64,000 bases of DNA from Nitrobacter winogradskyi Nb-255 (GTDB taxonomy: Bacteria > Pseudomonadota > Alphaproteobacteria > Rhizobiales > Xanthobacteraceae). Of this stretch, positions 53,099 to 64,000 are shown one piece after another; within the stretch, counting starts at the first letter, position 1, and each line of letters begins with the position of its first letter. The stretch lies in NCBI RefSeq assembly GCF_000012725.1, contig NC_007406.1, forward strand, positions 1,454,001 through 1,518,000, written 5' to 3'. The translations under genes and the position numbers were made by a program. A model generated the notes under the pieces. It searched no databases, was not told the origin of the DNA, and saw only the letters and a list, made by a program, of their open reading frames with translations.

Positions 53099-53632
53099 AT
53101 GTCACGCATTGGCAAGAGGCCAGTCACGGTGCCGTCCGGTGTGACCGCGACCGTCGAAGGGCAGACCGTCAAGATGAAGGGGCCGAAAGGCGAGCTTCGA
53201 TTTGTTGTCCATGATGACGTCGAGGTGAAGCTTGAGGACGGTGCGGTGAAGGTCGCGCCACGATACGAGACCAAGCGGGCGCAGGCGCTGTATGGCACCG
53301 CGCGCGCGCAGGTCGCGAATCTCGTCGCCGGCGTCACCAAGGGGTTCGAGAAGAAGCTCGAGATCATCGGCGTCGGCTATCGCGCGGCGTTGCAGGGCAA
53401 GTCGTTGCAGCTCGCGCTCGGCTACAGTCACGATGTCAATTACGCCGTCCCGGAGGGGATCACGATCGCTGTGCCGAAGCCGACCGAAATCACGATCACG
53501 GGCAATGACGCGCAGCGCGTCGGTCAGGTCGCGGCCGAAATCCGTGGCTATCGTCCGCCGGAGCCCTACAAGGGCAAGGGCGTGAAGTACGCCGACGAAA
53601 CGATCTTCCGCAAGGAAGGCAAGAAGAAATAA
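53099..53632 (+). CDS. rplF: 50S ribosomal protein L6
   Basis: A 177-residue two-domain protein near the factor-binding site; M-S-R-I-G-K-R-P-V and the C-terminal [11 protein letters not shown] block are standard. Confidence 0.98.
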   Translation: MSRIGKRPVTVPSGVTATVEGQTVKMKGPKGELRFVVHDDVEVKLEDGAVKVAPRYETKRAQALYGTARAQVANLVAGVTKGFEKKLEIIGVGYRAALQGKSLQLALGYSHDVNYAVPEGITIAVPKPTEITITGNDAQRVGQVAAEIRGYRPPEPYKGKGVKYADETIFRKEGKKK

Positions 53633-53643
53633 CGGAGCCGGTC

Positions 53644-54006
53644 ATGTCGAAACTGAAGATTACGAATGCCCGGCGCAAGCAACGCGTGAGGCTGTCGTTG
53701 CGTCGGATTGCAAATGGCCGTCCGCGGCTGTCGGTGTTCCGCTCGTCGAAGCACATCTATGCCCAGGTCATTGACGACCTGAAAGGCGAGACGCTGGCCT
53801 CGGCATCCTCGCTGGAGAAGGCGATGCGCGACGCAGGGAACACGGGCGCCGACATCGATGCGGCCAAGGCCGTCGGCAAGCTTGTGGCGGAGCGGGCGGT
53901 GAAGAACGGCGTCAAGGAAGTTGTTTTCGATCGCGGCGGCTATCTCTATCACGGTCGCGTCAAGGCGCTGGCCGATGCCGCTCGCGAGAGCGGATTGAGC
54001 TTCTAA
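53644..54006 (+). CDS. rplR: 50S ribosomal protein L18
   Basis: A 120-residue 5S rRNA binder with the [16 protein letters not shown] block and [12 protein letters not shown]. Confidence 0.97.
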   Translation: MSKLKITNARRKQRVRLSLRRIANGRPRLSVFRSSKHIYAQVIDDLKGETLASASSLEKAMRDAGNTGADIDAAKAVGKLVAERAVKNGVKEVVFDRGGYLYHGRVKALADAARESGLSF

Positions 54007-54064
54007 GCGGTATATCGAACGAGTAGGACAGGGGCGAGAGCCTCACAAGGATCGGAAAAACACC

Positions 54065-54640
54065 ATGGCAGGTGAACGCGAACGCGGCGGACGCGAACGG
54101 AGCAGGGATCGCGAGGAGCGCGACAGCGAGTTCGTCGACAAGCTCGTCCACATCAACCGCGTGGCGAAAGTCGTCAAGGGCGGTAAGCGCTTCGGTTTCG
54201 CGGCGCTGGTCGTGATCGGCGATCAGAAGGGCCGCGTCGGATTCGGGCATGGCAAGGCGCGTGAGGTTCCGGAAGCGATCCGCAAGGCGACGGAATCGGC
54301 GAAGCGCAATCTGACGCGTGTTCCGCTGCGCGAAGGCAGGACGCTGCATCACGACATCGCAGGCCGCCACGGCGCAGGCCGCGTCTATCTGCGCGCGGCG
54401 CCGGCCGGCACGGGCATCATCGCCGGTGGCCCGATGCGCGCGGTGTTCGAGACGCTCGGCATCCAGGACGTGGTGGCGAAGTCGGTCGGCTCGTCCAACC
54501 CTTATAACATGGTCCGCGCGACCTTCGATGCGCTGAAGCATCAGGATTCACCGCGCTCGGTTTCGGCCCGCCGCAACATCAAGGTCTCCACGCTGCAATC
54601 GCGTCGTGTGGGTGGTGATGCGGAGGCTGTTGCCGAATAG
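54065..54640 (+). CDS. rpsE: 30S ribosomal protein S5
   Basis: A 191-residue protein with the double-stranded-RNA-binding-like fold; [21 protein letters not shown] and the G-I-x-D-V-x-A-K-S-x-G-S-x-N block. The N-terminus has an extra R-E-R-G-G-R-E-R-S basic stretch, typical of rhizobia. Confidence 0.98.
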   Translation: MAGERERGGRERSRDREERDSEFVDKLVHINRVAKVVKGGKRFGFAALVVIGDQKGRVGFGHGKAREVPEAIRKATESAKRNLTRVPLREGRTLHHDIAGRHGAGRVYLRAAPAGTGIIAGGPMRAVFETLGIQDVVAKSVGSSNPYNMVRATFDALKHQDSPRSVSARRNIKVSTLQSRRVGGDAEAVAE

Positions 54641-54718
54641 GGCGGTTCGAAGTGGGGCCTGGCGGTGCGGCCGGCCTATCCGAGACCCGCAGGCGAGACA
54701 GGATTTGGAGTGACGACG

Positions 54719-54913
54719 ATGGCCAAGGCCGCAAAAACAATCAAGGTCGAGCAGACCGGCAGCGCAATCCGCCGCCATCATTCGCAGCGCTCGACGTTGG
54801 TCGGGCTCAAGCTCAACAAGATCGGCCGGACTTCGGAGTTGCAGGATACGCCTGAAATTCGCGGCATGATCGCGAAGGTTCGGCACATCGTCCGCGTCAT
54901 CGACGAGACGTAA
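54719..54913 (+). CDS. rpmD: 50S ribosomal protein L30
   Basis: A 64-residue protein from ATG 54719 (TTGGAG upstream), with the [10 protein letters not shown] block. It is optional in many bacteria but kept here in its usual position between rpsE and rplO. Confidence 0.95.
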   Translation: MAKAAKTIKVEQTGSAIRRHHSQRSTLVGLKLNKIGRTSELQDTPEIRGMIAKVRHIVRVIDET

Positions 54914-55032
54914 CAATTTGCTGTTTGTACCCGGCCTGCGCCGGGAAGCCACGGCTTCGAACACGAGCGGTTCGGCAAAAGACGTGGAGGCCGGGACGCC
55001 CCCGGCGTGAGGAACACGATGAGGACGCGACC

Positions 55033-55518
55033 ATGAAACTCAGCGATATCGCCGACAACGCAGGCTCGCGCAAGAAGCGCATGCGGATCGGCCGGGGTAT
55101 CGGCTCCGGCAAGGGCAAGACCGGCGGCCGTGGCGGCAAGGGACAGACCGCTCGCTCCGGTGTGCGCATCAACGGCTTCGAGGGCGGCCAGATGCCGCTG
55201 CATCGGCGGTTGCCGAAGCGCGGCTTCAACAACATCTTCCGCGTCGAGTTCGCCGAGATCAATCTCGATCGGCTTCAGGACGCGATCGATGCCGGTTCGA
55301 TCGATGCCAACACGACTATCAACGCCGAGTCGCTGGTGAAATCAGGCGTGGTGCGTCGCGCCAAGGGCGGCGTCCGCCTGCTTGGCCGCGGCGAGATCAA
55401 GGCGAAGCTGACCGTTGAGGTTCATGGCGCCTCGAAGTCCGCGATCGCGGCGGTTGAGAAGGCGGGCGGCACCGTGAAAATCCTCGCGCCGAAGAAGGAC
55501 GAAGGTGAGGCGGCGTAA
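55033..55518 (+). CDS. rplO: 50S ribosomal protein L15
   Basis: A 161-residue late-assembly protein; from ATG 55033, M-K-L-S-D-I-A-D-N with the glycine-rich [15 protein letters not shown] segment. secY follows after 148 bases, as usual. Confidence 0.97.
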   Translation: MKLSDIADNAGSRKKRMRIGRGIGSGKGKTGGRGGKGQTARSGVRINGFEGGQMPLHRRLPKRGFNNIFRVEFAEINLDRLQDAIDAGSIDANTTINAESLVKSGVVRRAKGGVRLLGRGEIKAKLTVEVHGASKSAIAAVEKAGGTVKILAPKKDEGEAA

Positions 55519-55666
55519 CGTTCGCGTCATCGCCCGCTTTGATGCGACAGGGGACTTGCGGATGTTGGATTCATCAAGGATCGAACATCATGAGAGGTCC
55601 GGCGGCTGCCGGCCGGCCCGTTCTGGCGGAGCGTGACGGCGCCTTTGGCGCGGGAGAGGGCTGAAT

Positions 55667-56998
<1,332 letters not shown>

Positions 56999-56999
56999 C

Positions 57000-57454
57000 G
57001 GCGTTTTCTCACTGATCGCAGCGGTCAGTGATTCAGTCAGACAGGTGGCGTGTATTCAGGTTGCGATGACTTTTGCGGAAGACGTGTCACACCGGTAAGG
57101 CGCTTCGTTTTCCCGCTGGGTCATTCTTCGTGTGGAATCCTAGGCGATATCCGCCTTCACGGACGGTGTTCCGTCGCGATAGAGTATGATCCCGACCCGA
57201 AGGGCCGCGCCTGCGCAAAGTGGAAACCGGTTTTCGGATAAGATCATGCTCAAACAAGAAGATAAGCGACGAGTCTGATTCCAAGTAGTTGAATCGGGTT
57301 CAACGTAGTTGAAACAGCCTCTAGCTCGAGGCATTGATCGTCTGCGGCGGGGTGCCGTAAGTGTTGCCGGTAGGGCGCAGACCGTGTCTTGGCTGTGCCT
57401 ATATCGAAGCGCGGGTGTGCGGCTGCTCGCTCACCCGGCGATGGGGCAATGTTC
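57000..57454. other. secY-adk intergenic region with a composite family B repeat
   Basis: No gene is supported. It contains the repeat at 57181-57325 and, near the right end, the probable translation signals of adk. A separate adk promoter is possible but not identified. Confidence 0.45.
57181..57325. repeat. Composite family B repeat with GTTGAA tail
   Basis: GAGTATGATCCCGACCCGAAGGGCCGCGCC...AAACCGGTTTTCGGATAAGATCATGCTC, followed by GCGACGAGTCTGATTCCA and AGTTGAAACAGCCTCTAG. The order repeats that at 1911-2072, although the pieces there are arranged across two units. Confidence 0.8.
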
Positions 57455-58075
57455 ATGAGACTGATTCTTCTGGGGCCGCCTGGGGCGGGAAAAGGAACGC
57501 AGGCGCAACGTCTGGTTCATCATTACGGAATCATTCAGCTTTCAACAGGCGACATGCTGCGCGCCGCCGTCGCCGCCGGCACGCCGGTCGGTCTCAAGGC
57601 CAAGGACATCATGGCGAGCGGGGGGCTGGTCCCGGATGATGTCGTTATCGGCATCATTTCCGATCGGCTGGAACAGGCGGACGCGAAGGACGGTTTCATT
57701 CTCGACGGCTTTCCGCGCACCGTTCCGCAGGCCGAGGCGCTGGATATTCTGCTCCAATCCAAGAATCTTGCACTTGATGCCGTGATCGAGCTGCGCGTCG
57801 ATGAAAGCGCATTGCTGCAACGTGTAGAAAACCGCGTCGCGGAGACGACCGCGCGGGGCGAGCAGGTAAGGGCCGATGACAACCCGGAGGTGCTCTCGCA
57901 GCGGTTGGCCAGCTATCGCGCGCTGACCGAGCCGCTGATTCGCTACTATTCGGAGCGCGGCAGGCTGCTGACAGTTGACGGCATGATGGCGATCGATGAT
58001 GTGACACGGGATATCCGCCGGGTTCTGAGGCGATCGGGAGTTCCGATGTCGAAGTTCGGGGTCCGCAGGTGGTAA
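57455..58075 (+). CDS. adk: Adenylate kinase
   Basis: A 206-residue enzyme equilibrating ATP + AMP with 2 ADP. P-loop [10 protein letters not shown] at about residues 7-16, L-D-G-F-P-R-T and a short lid ([11 protein letters not shown]) without zinc-binding cysteines. I use ATG 57455 (M-R-L-I-L-L-G); an ATG two codons earlier (57449) is possible. It is in its usual place between secY and rpsM. Confidence 0.97.
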   Translation: MRLILLGPPGAGKGTQAQRLVHHYGIIQLSTGDMLRAAVAAGTPVGLKAKDIMASGGLVPDDVVIGIISDRLEQADAKDGFILDGFPRTVPQAEALDILLQSKNLALDAVIELRVDESALLQRVENRVAETTARGEQVRADDNPEVLSQRLASYRALTEPLIRYYSERGRLLTVDGMMAIDDVTRDIRRVLRRSGVPMSKFGVRRW

Positions 58076-58325
58076 GCAGGCCGGAATCCCCGCAATAGGG
58101 CGAGAAATGACGGCCCAAAAGTCACGAAAAAGCGAGCGAAAGCGGAGGAGCGGTTGACGGAATGCCGCCGAGTCCTTAATAAACCATCATCCAGCGGATC
58201 GTTTCAGACGATGCCGGACCCCAAGCTTACGGAGGGTCGGGCGTCGTTCTTGTGGTTGAGGATACCCGCCTGAAATATCGAAGGAACAGCCGGCTCGGCG
58301 CGAGTCGGCAACAGGAGAGAAGTCT

Positions 58326-58694
<369 letters not shown>

Positions 58695-58803
58695 GAGCGC
58701 GGACCAGCAAACGGCGCGTAGCGGATAGATTCGGGTCGCTGCTCGCTTCGTCGGTGTAGCCGCTGGCATTACGGCGGCGTTGAGATCACAGGAAAGGCTG
58801 ACA

Positions 58804-59196
58804 ATGGGTAAGGAAGCTACGACACGCGTTCGCCGCCGCGAGCGCAAGAACATCGCGTCCGGCATCGCGCATGTGAATTCGTCGTTCAACAACACCACCA
58901 TCACCATCACCGATGCGCAGGGCAATACGATCGCCTGGTCATCGGCGGGGACGATGGGTTTCAAGGGCTCGCGCAAGTCGACGCCTTATGCCGCTCAGGT
59001 GGCGGCGGAAGACGTTTCCAAAAAGGCGCAGGAGCACGGTATGCGTACCCTCGAAGTCGAGGTGGCCGGCCCGGGTTCGGGTCGCGAATCGGCGCTGCGC
59101 GCGCTGCAGGCCGCGGGTTTTACCGTTACCTCGATCCGCGATGTGACCGCGATTCCTCATAATGGTTGCCGTCCGCGCAAGCGCCGGCGCGTCTGA
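58804..59196 (+). CDS. rpsK: 30S ribosomal protein S11
   Basis: A 130-residue platform protein from ATG 58804; [15 protein letters not shown] and the [12 protein letters not shown] end are typical. Confidence 0.98.
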
Positions 59197-59292
59197 TATT
59201 CGACAGCGGTGGTTCGTTGTTCCGCCGACTGCGATTTTTTATCTGACTGCGCGGATTGATCCGCGTCCTCCAACGCCAACGATGTTGATGGC

Positions 59293-60324
59293 ATGGGTGA
59301 AACAGTGACGATCCAGAAAAATTGGCAAGAGCTTATCCGGCCGAACAAGCTGCAGGTCGTTCCCGGCAGCGATCCCTCGCGCTTTGCGACCCTGATAGCC
59401 GAGCCGCTTGAACGGGGTTTCGGCCAGACGCTCGGCAACGCGTTGCGCCGCATCCTGCTGTCCTCGCTGCAAGGCGCGGCGGTGCAGTCGGTGCACATCG
59501 ATGGCGTCCTGCACGAATTCTCCTCCATCGCGGGCGTTCGCGAGGACGTCACCGACATCGTGCTGAACATCAAGGACATCGCGATCAGGATGCAGGGCGA
59601 AGGCCCCAAGCGCATGGTCGTGAAGAAGCAGGGTCCCGGCACCGTCACCGCGGGCGATATCCAGACCGTCGGCGACGTCGTGGTGCTCAACCCCGACCTT
59701 CAGATCTGCACCCTCGACGATGGCGCTGAAATTCGCATGGAGTTCACCGTCGCTTCCGGCAAGGGCTATGTCGCCGCCGAGCGTAATCGGCCGGAGGATG
59801 CGCCGATCGGATTGATCCCGGTCGACAGCCTGTATTCGCCGGTGCGAAAGGTTTCGTACAAGGTCGAAAACACGCGTGAGGGTCAGATTCTCGACTACGA
59901 CAAGCTTACCATGACCATCGAAACCAATGGCGGGGTGACGCCCGAGGATGCCGTGGCTTTCGCCGCGCGCATTCTTCAGGACCAGCTCAACGTTTTCGTC
60001 AACTTCGAGGAACCGCGCAAGGAAGTCACCACCGAGATCATTCCGGACCTGGCGTTCAATCCGGCTTTCCTCAAGAAGGTCGACGAACTGGAATTGTCGG
60101 TACGCTCCGCGAACTGCCTGAAGAACGACAACATCGTTTATATCGGCGATCTGGTGCAGAAGTCGGAAGCGGAGATGCTGCGCACCCCGAACTTCGGACG
60201 CAAGTCGCTGAACGAGATCAAGGAAGTGCTGGCCCAGATGGGGTTGCACCTCGGCATGGAAGTGCCGGGCTGGCCGCCGGAAAATATCGACGAACTGGCG
60301 AAGCGTTTCGAGGACCATTACTGA
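59293..60324 (+). CDS. rpoA: DNA-directed RNA polymerase subunit alpha
   Basis: A 343-residue protein: N-terminal dimerisation and assembly domain (G[14 protein letters not shown]), flexible linker and C-terminal domain for UP-elements and activators ([19 protein letters not shown]). ATG 59293 is used; a shorter start at the internal V-T-I-Q-K-N-W is possible. It is the partner of rpoB and rpoC encoded upstream. Confidence 0.99.
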   Translation: MGETVTIQKNWQELIRPNKLQVVPGSDPSRFATLIAEPLERGFGQTLGNALRRILLSSLQGAAVQSVHIDGVLHEFSSIAGVREDVTDIVLNIKDIAIRMQGEGPKRMVVKKQGPGTVTAGDIQTVGDVVVLNPDLQICTLDDGAEIRMEFTVASGKGYVAAERNRPEDAPIGLIPVDSLYSPVRKVSYKVENTREGQILDYDKLTMTIETNGGVTPEDAVAFAARILQDQLNVFVNFEEPRKEVTTEIIPDLAFNPAFLKKVDELELSVRSANCLKNDNIVYIGDLVQKSEAEMLRTPNFGRKSLNEIKEVLAQMGLHLGMEVPGWPPENIDELAKRFEDHY

Positions 60325-60440
60325 GCTTTGATTTCCTCCCCGGAGGAGACGGGGAACCAGAGCGGGGCGAACGCAGGCAGCCCACCTGAGCAGCGCGACC
60401 GGCGATCGGTCGGTGTCGGACAAGACTGAGGATCACATCT

Positions 60441-60857
60441 ATGCGTCATGGCAAGGTTCACCGGAAGCTCAATCGCACTGCTGAGCACCGCAAGGCGATG
60501 TTCGCCAACATGTCGGCATCGCTTATCAAGCACGAGCAGATCGTCACCACGTTGCCGAAGGCAAAAGAACTGCGTCCGATCGTCGAAAAATTGGTGACCC
60601 TGGGCAAGAAGGGCGGTCTCGCCAAGCGCCGCCAGGCGATCAGCGAGATGCGTGACATCGATCAGGTGAAGAAGCTGTTCGACGTGCTGGCGCCGCGCTA
60701 CAAGGACCGTCATGGCGGATATACCCGCATCATCAAGGCTGGTTTTCGCTATGGCGACAACGCGCCGATGGCCGTGATCGAGTTTGTCGATCGCGACGTG
60801 GAGGCCAAGGGTCAGGACTCCGGGCCGGTGCAGAATGAGGCCTCGGAAGCCGCCTGA
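60441..60857 (+). CDS. rplQ: 50S ribosomal protein L17
   Basis: A 138-residue tunnel-exit protein starting [12 protein letters not shown], with [12 protein letters not shown]. Last gene of the ribosomal block, followed by a terminator. Confidence 0.98.
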   Translation: MRHGKVHRKLNRTAEHRKAMFANMSASLIKHEQIVTTLPKAKELRPIVEKLVTLGKKGGLAKRRQAISEMRDIDQVKKLFDVLAPRYKDRHGGYTRIIKAGFRYGDNAPMAVIEFVDRDVEAKGQDSGPVQNEASEAA

Positions 60858-60877
60858 GCGTGATATCTTTGAAGCTG

Positions 60878-60910
60878 AAAAAGGCGGCGCCGCGGAGCGC
60901 CGCCTTTTTT
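60878..60910 (+). terminator. Terminator of the alpha operon
   Basis: AAAAAGGCGGCGC-CGCGGA-GCGCCGCCTTTTTT, a near-perfect stem and T-run 20 bases after the rplQ stop. Confidence 0.92.
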
Positions 60911-61073
60911 GTTGCTTCAAGTTCGCGCTGTAAGGTGCTTCAAACGAAGCATATCCTCGGAGTTCGCGTTCGAGGAATGAAATCCGGGTTCACTTGAGAA
61001 ACCGCGTCAGATCAATTCATGGGAGCCAATATCTGGCCTGAAGATGCTATCGCCTGCTGATTGCAAGGGAGCT
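60911..61073. repeat. Diverged family A remnant after the alpha operon
   Basis: Bases about 60955-61015 (AACGAAGCATATCC...GTTCGCGTTCG...CACTTGAGAAACCGCGTCAGATCAA) recall a scrambled, decayed module 2. No gene is present. Confidence 0.4.
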
Positions 61074-61179
61074 TATAGCGTTTTCGAGCGAAGTGGATAC
61101 CGGTTCGCGTGAAGAAAACGCGTCAAAACAAGATCATAGAGCCTCGCTTCTGATTCCATCAAAAGCGAAAAGGCTCTAA
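61074..61179. repeat. Family A repeat, reversed orientation
   Basis: TATAGCGTTTTCGAGCGAAG...GGTTCGCGTGAAGAAAACGC followed by GAGCCTCGCTTCTGAT-TCCATC-AAAAGCGAAAAGGCTC. This is the copy that best matches the first 50 bases of the coding copy at 8663. Confidence 0.9.
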
Positions 61180-61254
61180 ACGGGTGCAGGTCTTGTACCT
61201 CGTGGTTTTTCCGCAGAGTTCTTCGGTGACATTCCTTCCCTGGAGATTGGAAAA

Positions 61255-61524
61255 ATGAACTTTGAGATGGTTTTTGCCGCCGCCTTGCTGACCGACGACA
61301 TACTTGCCGCCATTCATGATCTGCACGCCTACTCAAACGGGGGTGGCACGGCCATTAGTCGAGAGAAGCTCCGCGAAATTGTCGACAAGTATGTGACGTT
61401 CGACGAGAAGGATTTTCCCGAGCTTCGCAGCGATGTGGACTGGAGCGCTGTTGTGGCGTATTGGCGCGAAGCGGTTGAGGATATGGAAGAAGCCATCAAG
61501 GGAGAAGTTCCCGTTTACAAGTAG
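61255..61524 (+). CDS. Small hypothetical protein, 89 residues
   Basis: From ATG 61255 with a GGAGATTGGAAA purine stretch upstream. An acidic helical protein (W-R-E-A-V-E-D-M-E-E-A-I-K) with a mildly hydrophobic start. No family recognised. Confidence 0.62.
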   Translation: MNFEMVFAAALLTDDILAAIHDLHAYSNGGGTAISREKLREIVDKYVTFDEKDFPELRSDVDWSAVVAYWREAVEDMEEAIKGEVPVYK

Positions 61525-61826
61525 GATCAGGAGCAACTCGGAAGCGACAGACAGTTCACGGATTCGAAGCCGTAGCTGGAATGCGATAGCGGCCATCGCT
61601 AGCGATAGGGACGCCGTTTACTTCTCGAAATTGGCTGCTGACGATATTGAGCGCGTCCTGTCCTTCATTCGTGTGACGGTTGGTTCTGACTGCAAATTTT
61701 GAAGTGATGCGGTCAGGCAAGAGGCAGGCTGCGCGCACGGGCAACCAAGCTGCGCGGGAGAATCCGGAAACAGCCCGGTAATCGTCAAAAGCCAAGTCTT
61801 TCGCTTCTCCTGGAGGTTCGCGAAAC
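61525..61826. other. Gap without a firmly supported gene
   Basis: A frame ending at 61702 contains a protein-like stretch (I-A-A-I-A-S-D-R-D-A-V-Y-F-S-K-L) but lacks a start with a ribosome site; I did not call it. Nothing else is recognisable. Confidence 0.4.
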
Positions 61827-61925
61827 CAGAGCCTCGCTTCTGATTCAGACGCGGGACTCTATGAGTTTGTTTTGGCGCGTTTTCTTCACGCGAGCCGGTA
61901 TCCACTTCGCTCCAAAACACTATAT
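61827..61925. repeat. Family A repeat directly upstream of the DegP-like gene
   Basis: CAGAGCCTCGCTTCTGATTC...GGGACTC hairpin half, then TTTGGCGCGTTTTCTTCACGCG...CACTTCGCTCCAAAACAC. It ends about 30 bases before the protease ATG and encodes, if read through, a spurious N-terminal extension. Confidence 0.88.
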
Positions 61926-61956
61926 ATCTGCGATCCTGATCCCGGGAATCAAATTC

Positions 61957-63351
61957 ATGACGCTGCTCCGCCTGTCCGCCGCTCTGCTCCTCTCTCTGAC
62001 GATGCTGGCGCCTGCTCATGCCCAGGACCGTCGCGTCCCGGCCTCCCAGGCCGAACTGCGGCTTTCCTATGCGCCGATCGTGCAGCGGGTGGTCCCGGCC
62101 GTGGTCAACGTCTACGCCGCTAAAATGATTCAGCATCGCCATCCGCTGCTGGATGATCCGATATTTCGTCGTTTCTTCGGCGTTCCGGGCGGGCAGCCGG
62201 AACAGATGCAGCGCTCGCTCGGCTCCGGCGTGATGGTCGATCCGTCCGGCCTCGTCGTGACGAACAATCATGTGATCGAGGGCGCGGATCAGGTCAAGAT
62301 CGCGCTGCCGGACAAGCGTGAGTTCGAGGCGGAGATCGTGCTCAAGGATACGCGCACTGATCTTGCGGTCCTGCGGTTGAAGAATGTGCATGAGAAGTTT
62401 CCGACGCTCGATTTCGCGAATTCGGATGAGTTGCAGGTCGGCGATGTCGTCATGGCGATCGGAAATCCGTTCGGCGTCGGGCAGACGGTGACGCAAGGCA
62501 TCGTTTCGGCGCTGGCGCGCACGCAGGTCGGGATTACGGATTATCAATTCTTCATCCAGACCGATGCGGCGATCAATCCCGGAAACTCGGGCGGGGCGCT
62601 GGTTGACATGACGGGCCATCTCGTCGGCATCAACACCGCGATTTTCTCGCGCACCGGCGGGTCGCTTGGCATCGGCTTCGCCATTCCGGCCAACATGGTG
62701 CGGGTGGTGGTGGCGTCGGCCAAGAGCGGCGGCAAGGCGGTGCGCCGGCCCTGGCTCGGAGCCCGGCTGCAGGCGGTAACCCCGGAGATTGCCGAAACCA
62801 TTGGCCTCAAGGCGCCGGCCGGTGCGCTGGTGGCCAGCGTTGCGGCTGGAAGTCCGGCGGCGCGCGCCGGTCTCAAACTGTCCGACCTGATCGTCTCGAT
62901 CGACGGTCAGCCTGTCGATGACCCCAATGCGTTTGACTATCGGTTCGCAACGCGTCCGCTCGGCGGGACCTCGCAGCTGGAAGTCCAGCGCAACGGAAAG
63001 CCGCTCAAGCTCACTGTTCCGCTCGAAACAGCGCCGGATACCAGTCGCGACGAGGTCGTGATTACCGCACCATCACCGTTCCAGGGCGCCAAGGTGGTGA
63101 ATGTCTCGCCGGGGCTGGCCGATGAGCTTCATCTCGATTACGGCGCCGAAGGGGTCGTGATCGTCGCATTGGCGGAGAGTGGAATGGCCGCGAATGTCGG
63201 GTTCAGGAAGGGCGACATCATCCTCGCGGTCAACAACAAGAAGATTGTCAAGACCACCGATCTCGAACAAGCCGTTCGCGAAGCGAGGCGGCTCTGGCGG
63301 ATCACGCTGATGCGCAGCGGCCAGCAGATTCAAGTCATGCTGGGCGGATGA
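61957..63351 (+). CDS. DegP/HtrA-family periplasmic serine protease
   Basis: A 464-residue protein from ATG 61957; the upstream in-frame ATG at 61861 lies in a repeat. A signal peptide of about 22 residues ends A-H-A. The trypsin-like domain has the full triad: His105 (T-N-N-H-V), Asp135 (R-T-D-L-A-V-L) and Ser211 (G-N-S-G-G). Two PDZ domains follow (about 265-350 and 375-460). The family degrades or refolds damaged envelope proteins. There is no Cys-rich loop, as in DegQ/DegS-like members; exact subtype unresolved. It overlaps the rarA start by four bases (ATGA). Confidence 0.95.
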   Translation: MTLLRLSAALLLSLTMLAPAHAQDRRVPASQAELRLSYAPIVQRVVPAVVNVYAAKMIQHRHPLLDDPIFRRFFGVPGGQPEQMQRSLGSGVMVDPSGLVVTNNHVIEGADQVKIALPDKREFEAEIVLKDTRTDLAVLRLKNVHEKFPTLDFANSDELQVGDVVMAIGNPFGVGQTVTQGIVSALARTQVGITDYQFFIQTDAAINPGNSGGALVDMTGHLVGINTAIFSRTGGSLGIGFAIPANMVRVVVASAKSGGKAVRRPWLGARLQAVTPEIAETIGLKAPAGALVASVAAGSPAARAGLKLSDLIVSIDGQPVDDPNAFDYRFATRPLGGTSQLEVQRNGKPLKLTVPLETAPDTSRDEVVITAPSPFQGAKVVNVSPGLADELHLDYGAEGVVIVALAESGMAANVGFRKGDIILAVNNKKIVKTTDLEQAVREARRLWRITLMRSGQQIQVMLGG

Positions 63352-64000
63352 GCCCGAAGCGCCAGCACGACTCCAGGAGCCTGTTCGCCGCGGCGGGCCT
63401 GGAGCGTGATGCGCCGCATCCGCTGCCGGACAGGCTGCGGCCGCAGATGCTTTCGGACGTCGTCGGGCAGGATCACATTCTGGGGCCGGACGGCGCGCTG
63501 ACCCGGATGCTGGAAACCCGCACGCTGGGCTCGCTCATCTTCTGGGGACCGCCGGGGACCGGCAAGACCACGGTGGCGCGGCTGCTGGCGGACGCGACCG
63601 CGCTGCATTTCGAGCAACTGTCGGCGGTGTTCTCCGGCGTCAATGATCTGAAGAAGGCATTCGAGGCCGCCCGCGCGCGCCGCGAGTCGGGGACGGGTAC
63701 GCTTCTGTTTGTCGACGAGGTGCATCGCTTCAATCGCGCGCAACAGGATTCGTTTCTGCCTGTCATGGAGGACGGAACCGTCGTTCTGGTTGGCGCGACC
63801 ACCGAGAACCCGTCGTTCGAACTCAACGCGGCGCTGTTGTCGCGGGCGCGCGTGCTGGTGTTTCGTTCGCTTGACGCGCTGGCGGTCGAGAAATTGTTCG
63901 TCCGCGCCGAAGAGGTCGAGGGCAAGCCGCTGCCGCTTGATGCAGAAGCGCGCGCGGCGCTGGTGCGCATGGCCGACGGGGATGGGCGAGCGGCGCTCAC
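63348..64000 (+). CDS. rarA: Replication-associated recombination protein RarA (MgsA), N-terminal part
   Basis: A partial AAA+ ATPase of 217 visible codons, running off the window. Walker A G-P-P-G-T-G-K-T at 67-74, Walker B L-L-F-V-D-E-V-H-R-F-N at about 119-129 and the sensor-like G-A-T-T-E-N-P-S-F block are present; R-P-x-x-L-x-D-V-V-G-Q-D-H begins the fold. RarA acts at stalled replication forks. ATG 63348 overlaps the protease stop, so the two are translationally coupled. Confidence 0.93.
   Translation, partial: MSPKRQHDSRSLFAAAGLERDAPHPLPDRLRPQMLSDVVGQDHILGPDGALTRMLETRTLGSLIFWGPPGTGKTTVARLLADATALHFEQLSAVFSGVNDLKKAFEAARARRESGTGTLLFVDEVHRFNRAQQDSFLPVMEDGTVVLVGATTENPSFELNAALLSRARVLVFRSLDALAVEKLFVRAEEVEGKPLPLDAEARAALVRMADGDGRAAL

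Noticed and set aside
61433-61702. 89-codon plus-strand frame after the small hypothetical gene
   Set aside because: Its first half overlaps the 61255-61524 gene and no start or ribosome site precedes the protein-like second half.
61861-61956. N-terminal extension of the DegP-like protein by 32 residues
   Set aside because: The extension is entirely encoded by a family A repeat, and the true signal peptide starts at ATG 61957.

Overview
The window is a high-GC alphaproteobacterial chromosome segment. Gene content, gene order and dense copies of characteristic short palindromic intergenic repeats point to the Bradyrhizobiaceae, most like Nitrobacter or close Bradyrhizobium relatives. The genus assignment is recognition by eye, not a database result.

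Layout. (1) 1-12,300 holds housekeeping and signalling genes: a truncated patatin-like phospholipase, an exported hypothetical protein, yidD, a periplasmic ClpP-like protein, a NifU/IscU-like scaffold, folE, hisI, a lytic transglycosylase-like protein, a DUF2336 protein, an Hpt protein, a CheY-like regulator, nadK and a lipoprotein. (2) 12,300-17,620 holds an outer-membrane beta-barrel gene and a complete ECF sigma / FecR anti-sigma / TonB-receptor locus, with an ICE-like palindrome in front of the sigma gene. (3) 17,890-21,660 is a 3.8-kb patch of tiny unknown genes, terminators and gene fragments. It lies between an intact tRNA-Trp and an 18/19-bp copy of that tRNA's 3' end, so it is best read as a decayed integrated element. 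(4) 21,660-34,950 is tRNA-Trp, secE-nusG-rplKAJL-rpoBC. (5) 34,950-41,400 is a second accessory patch: a broken flavoprotein gene, a GNAT acetyltransferase, a Crp/Fnr regulator, a small unknown gene and an IS5-type insertion sequence. (6) 41,400-60,910 is the uninterrupted str-S10-spc-alpha ribosomal block from rpsL to rplQ, including fusA, tuf, secY, adk and rpoA. (7) 60,910-64,000 has a small hypothetical gene, a DegP/HtrA-type protease and a truncated rarA.

Regions 4 and 6 are the transcription-translation core: ribosomal proteins, RNA polymerase subunits, elongation factors and Sec translocase parts, largely in the canonical order. Region 2 looks like a cell-surface signalling circuit for siderophore or other iron uptake: the receptor carries an N-terminal signalling domain, FecR spans the membrane and the sigma factor would drive the receptor gene.

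At least four families of short inverted repeats fill intergenic space, sometimes as mosaics. Two copies lie inside the S10/spc operons. One copy appears to have been absorbed in frame into the DUF2336 coding sequence; with the tRNA-Trp element remnant, this is the most unusual observation. I found no CRISPR array, no rRNA and no convincing large undescribed defence or biosynthetic system.
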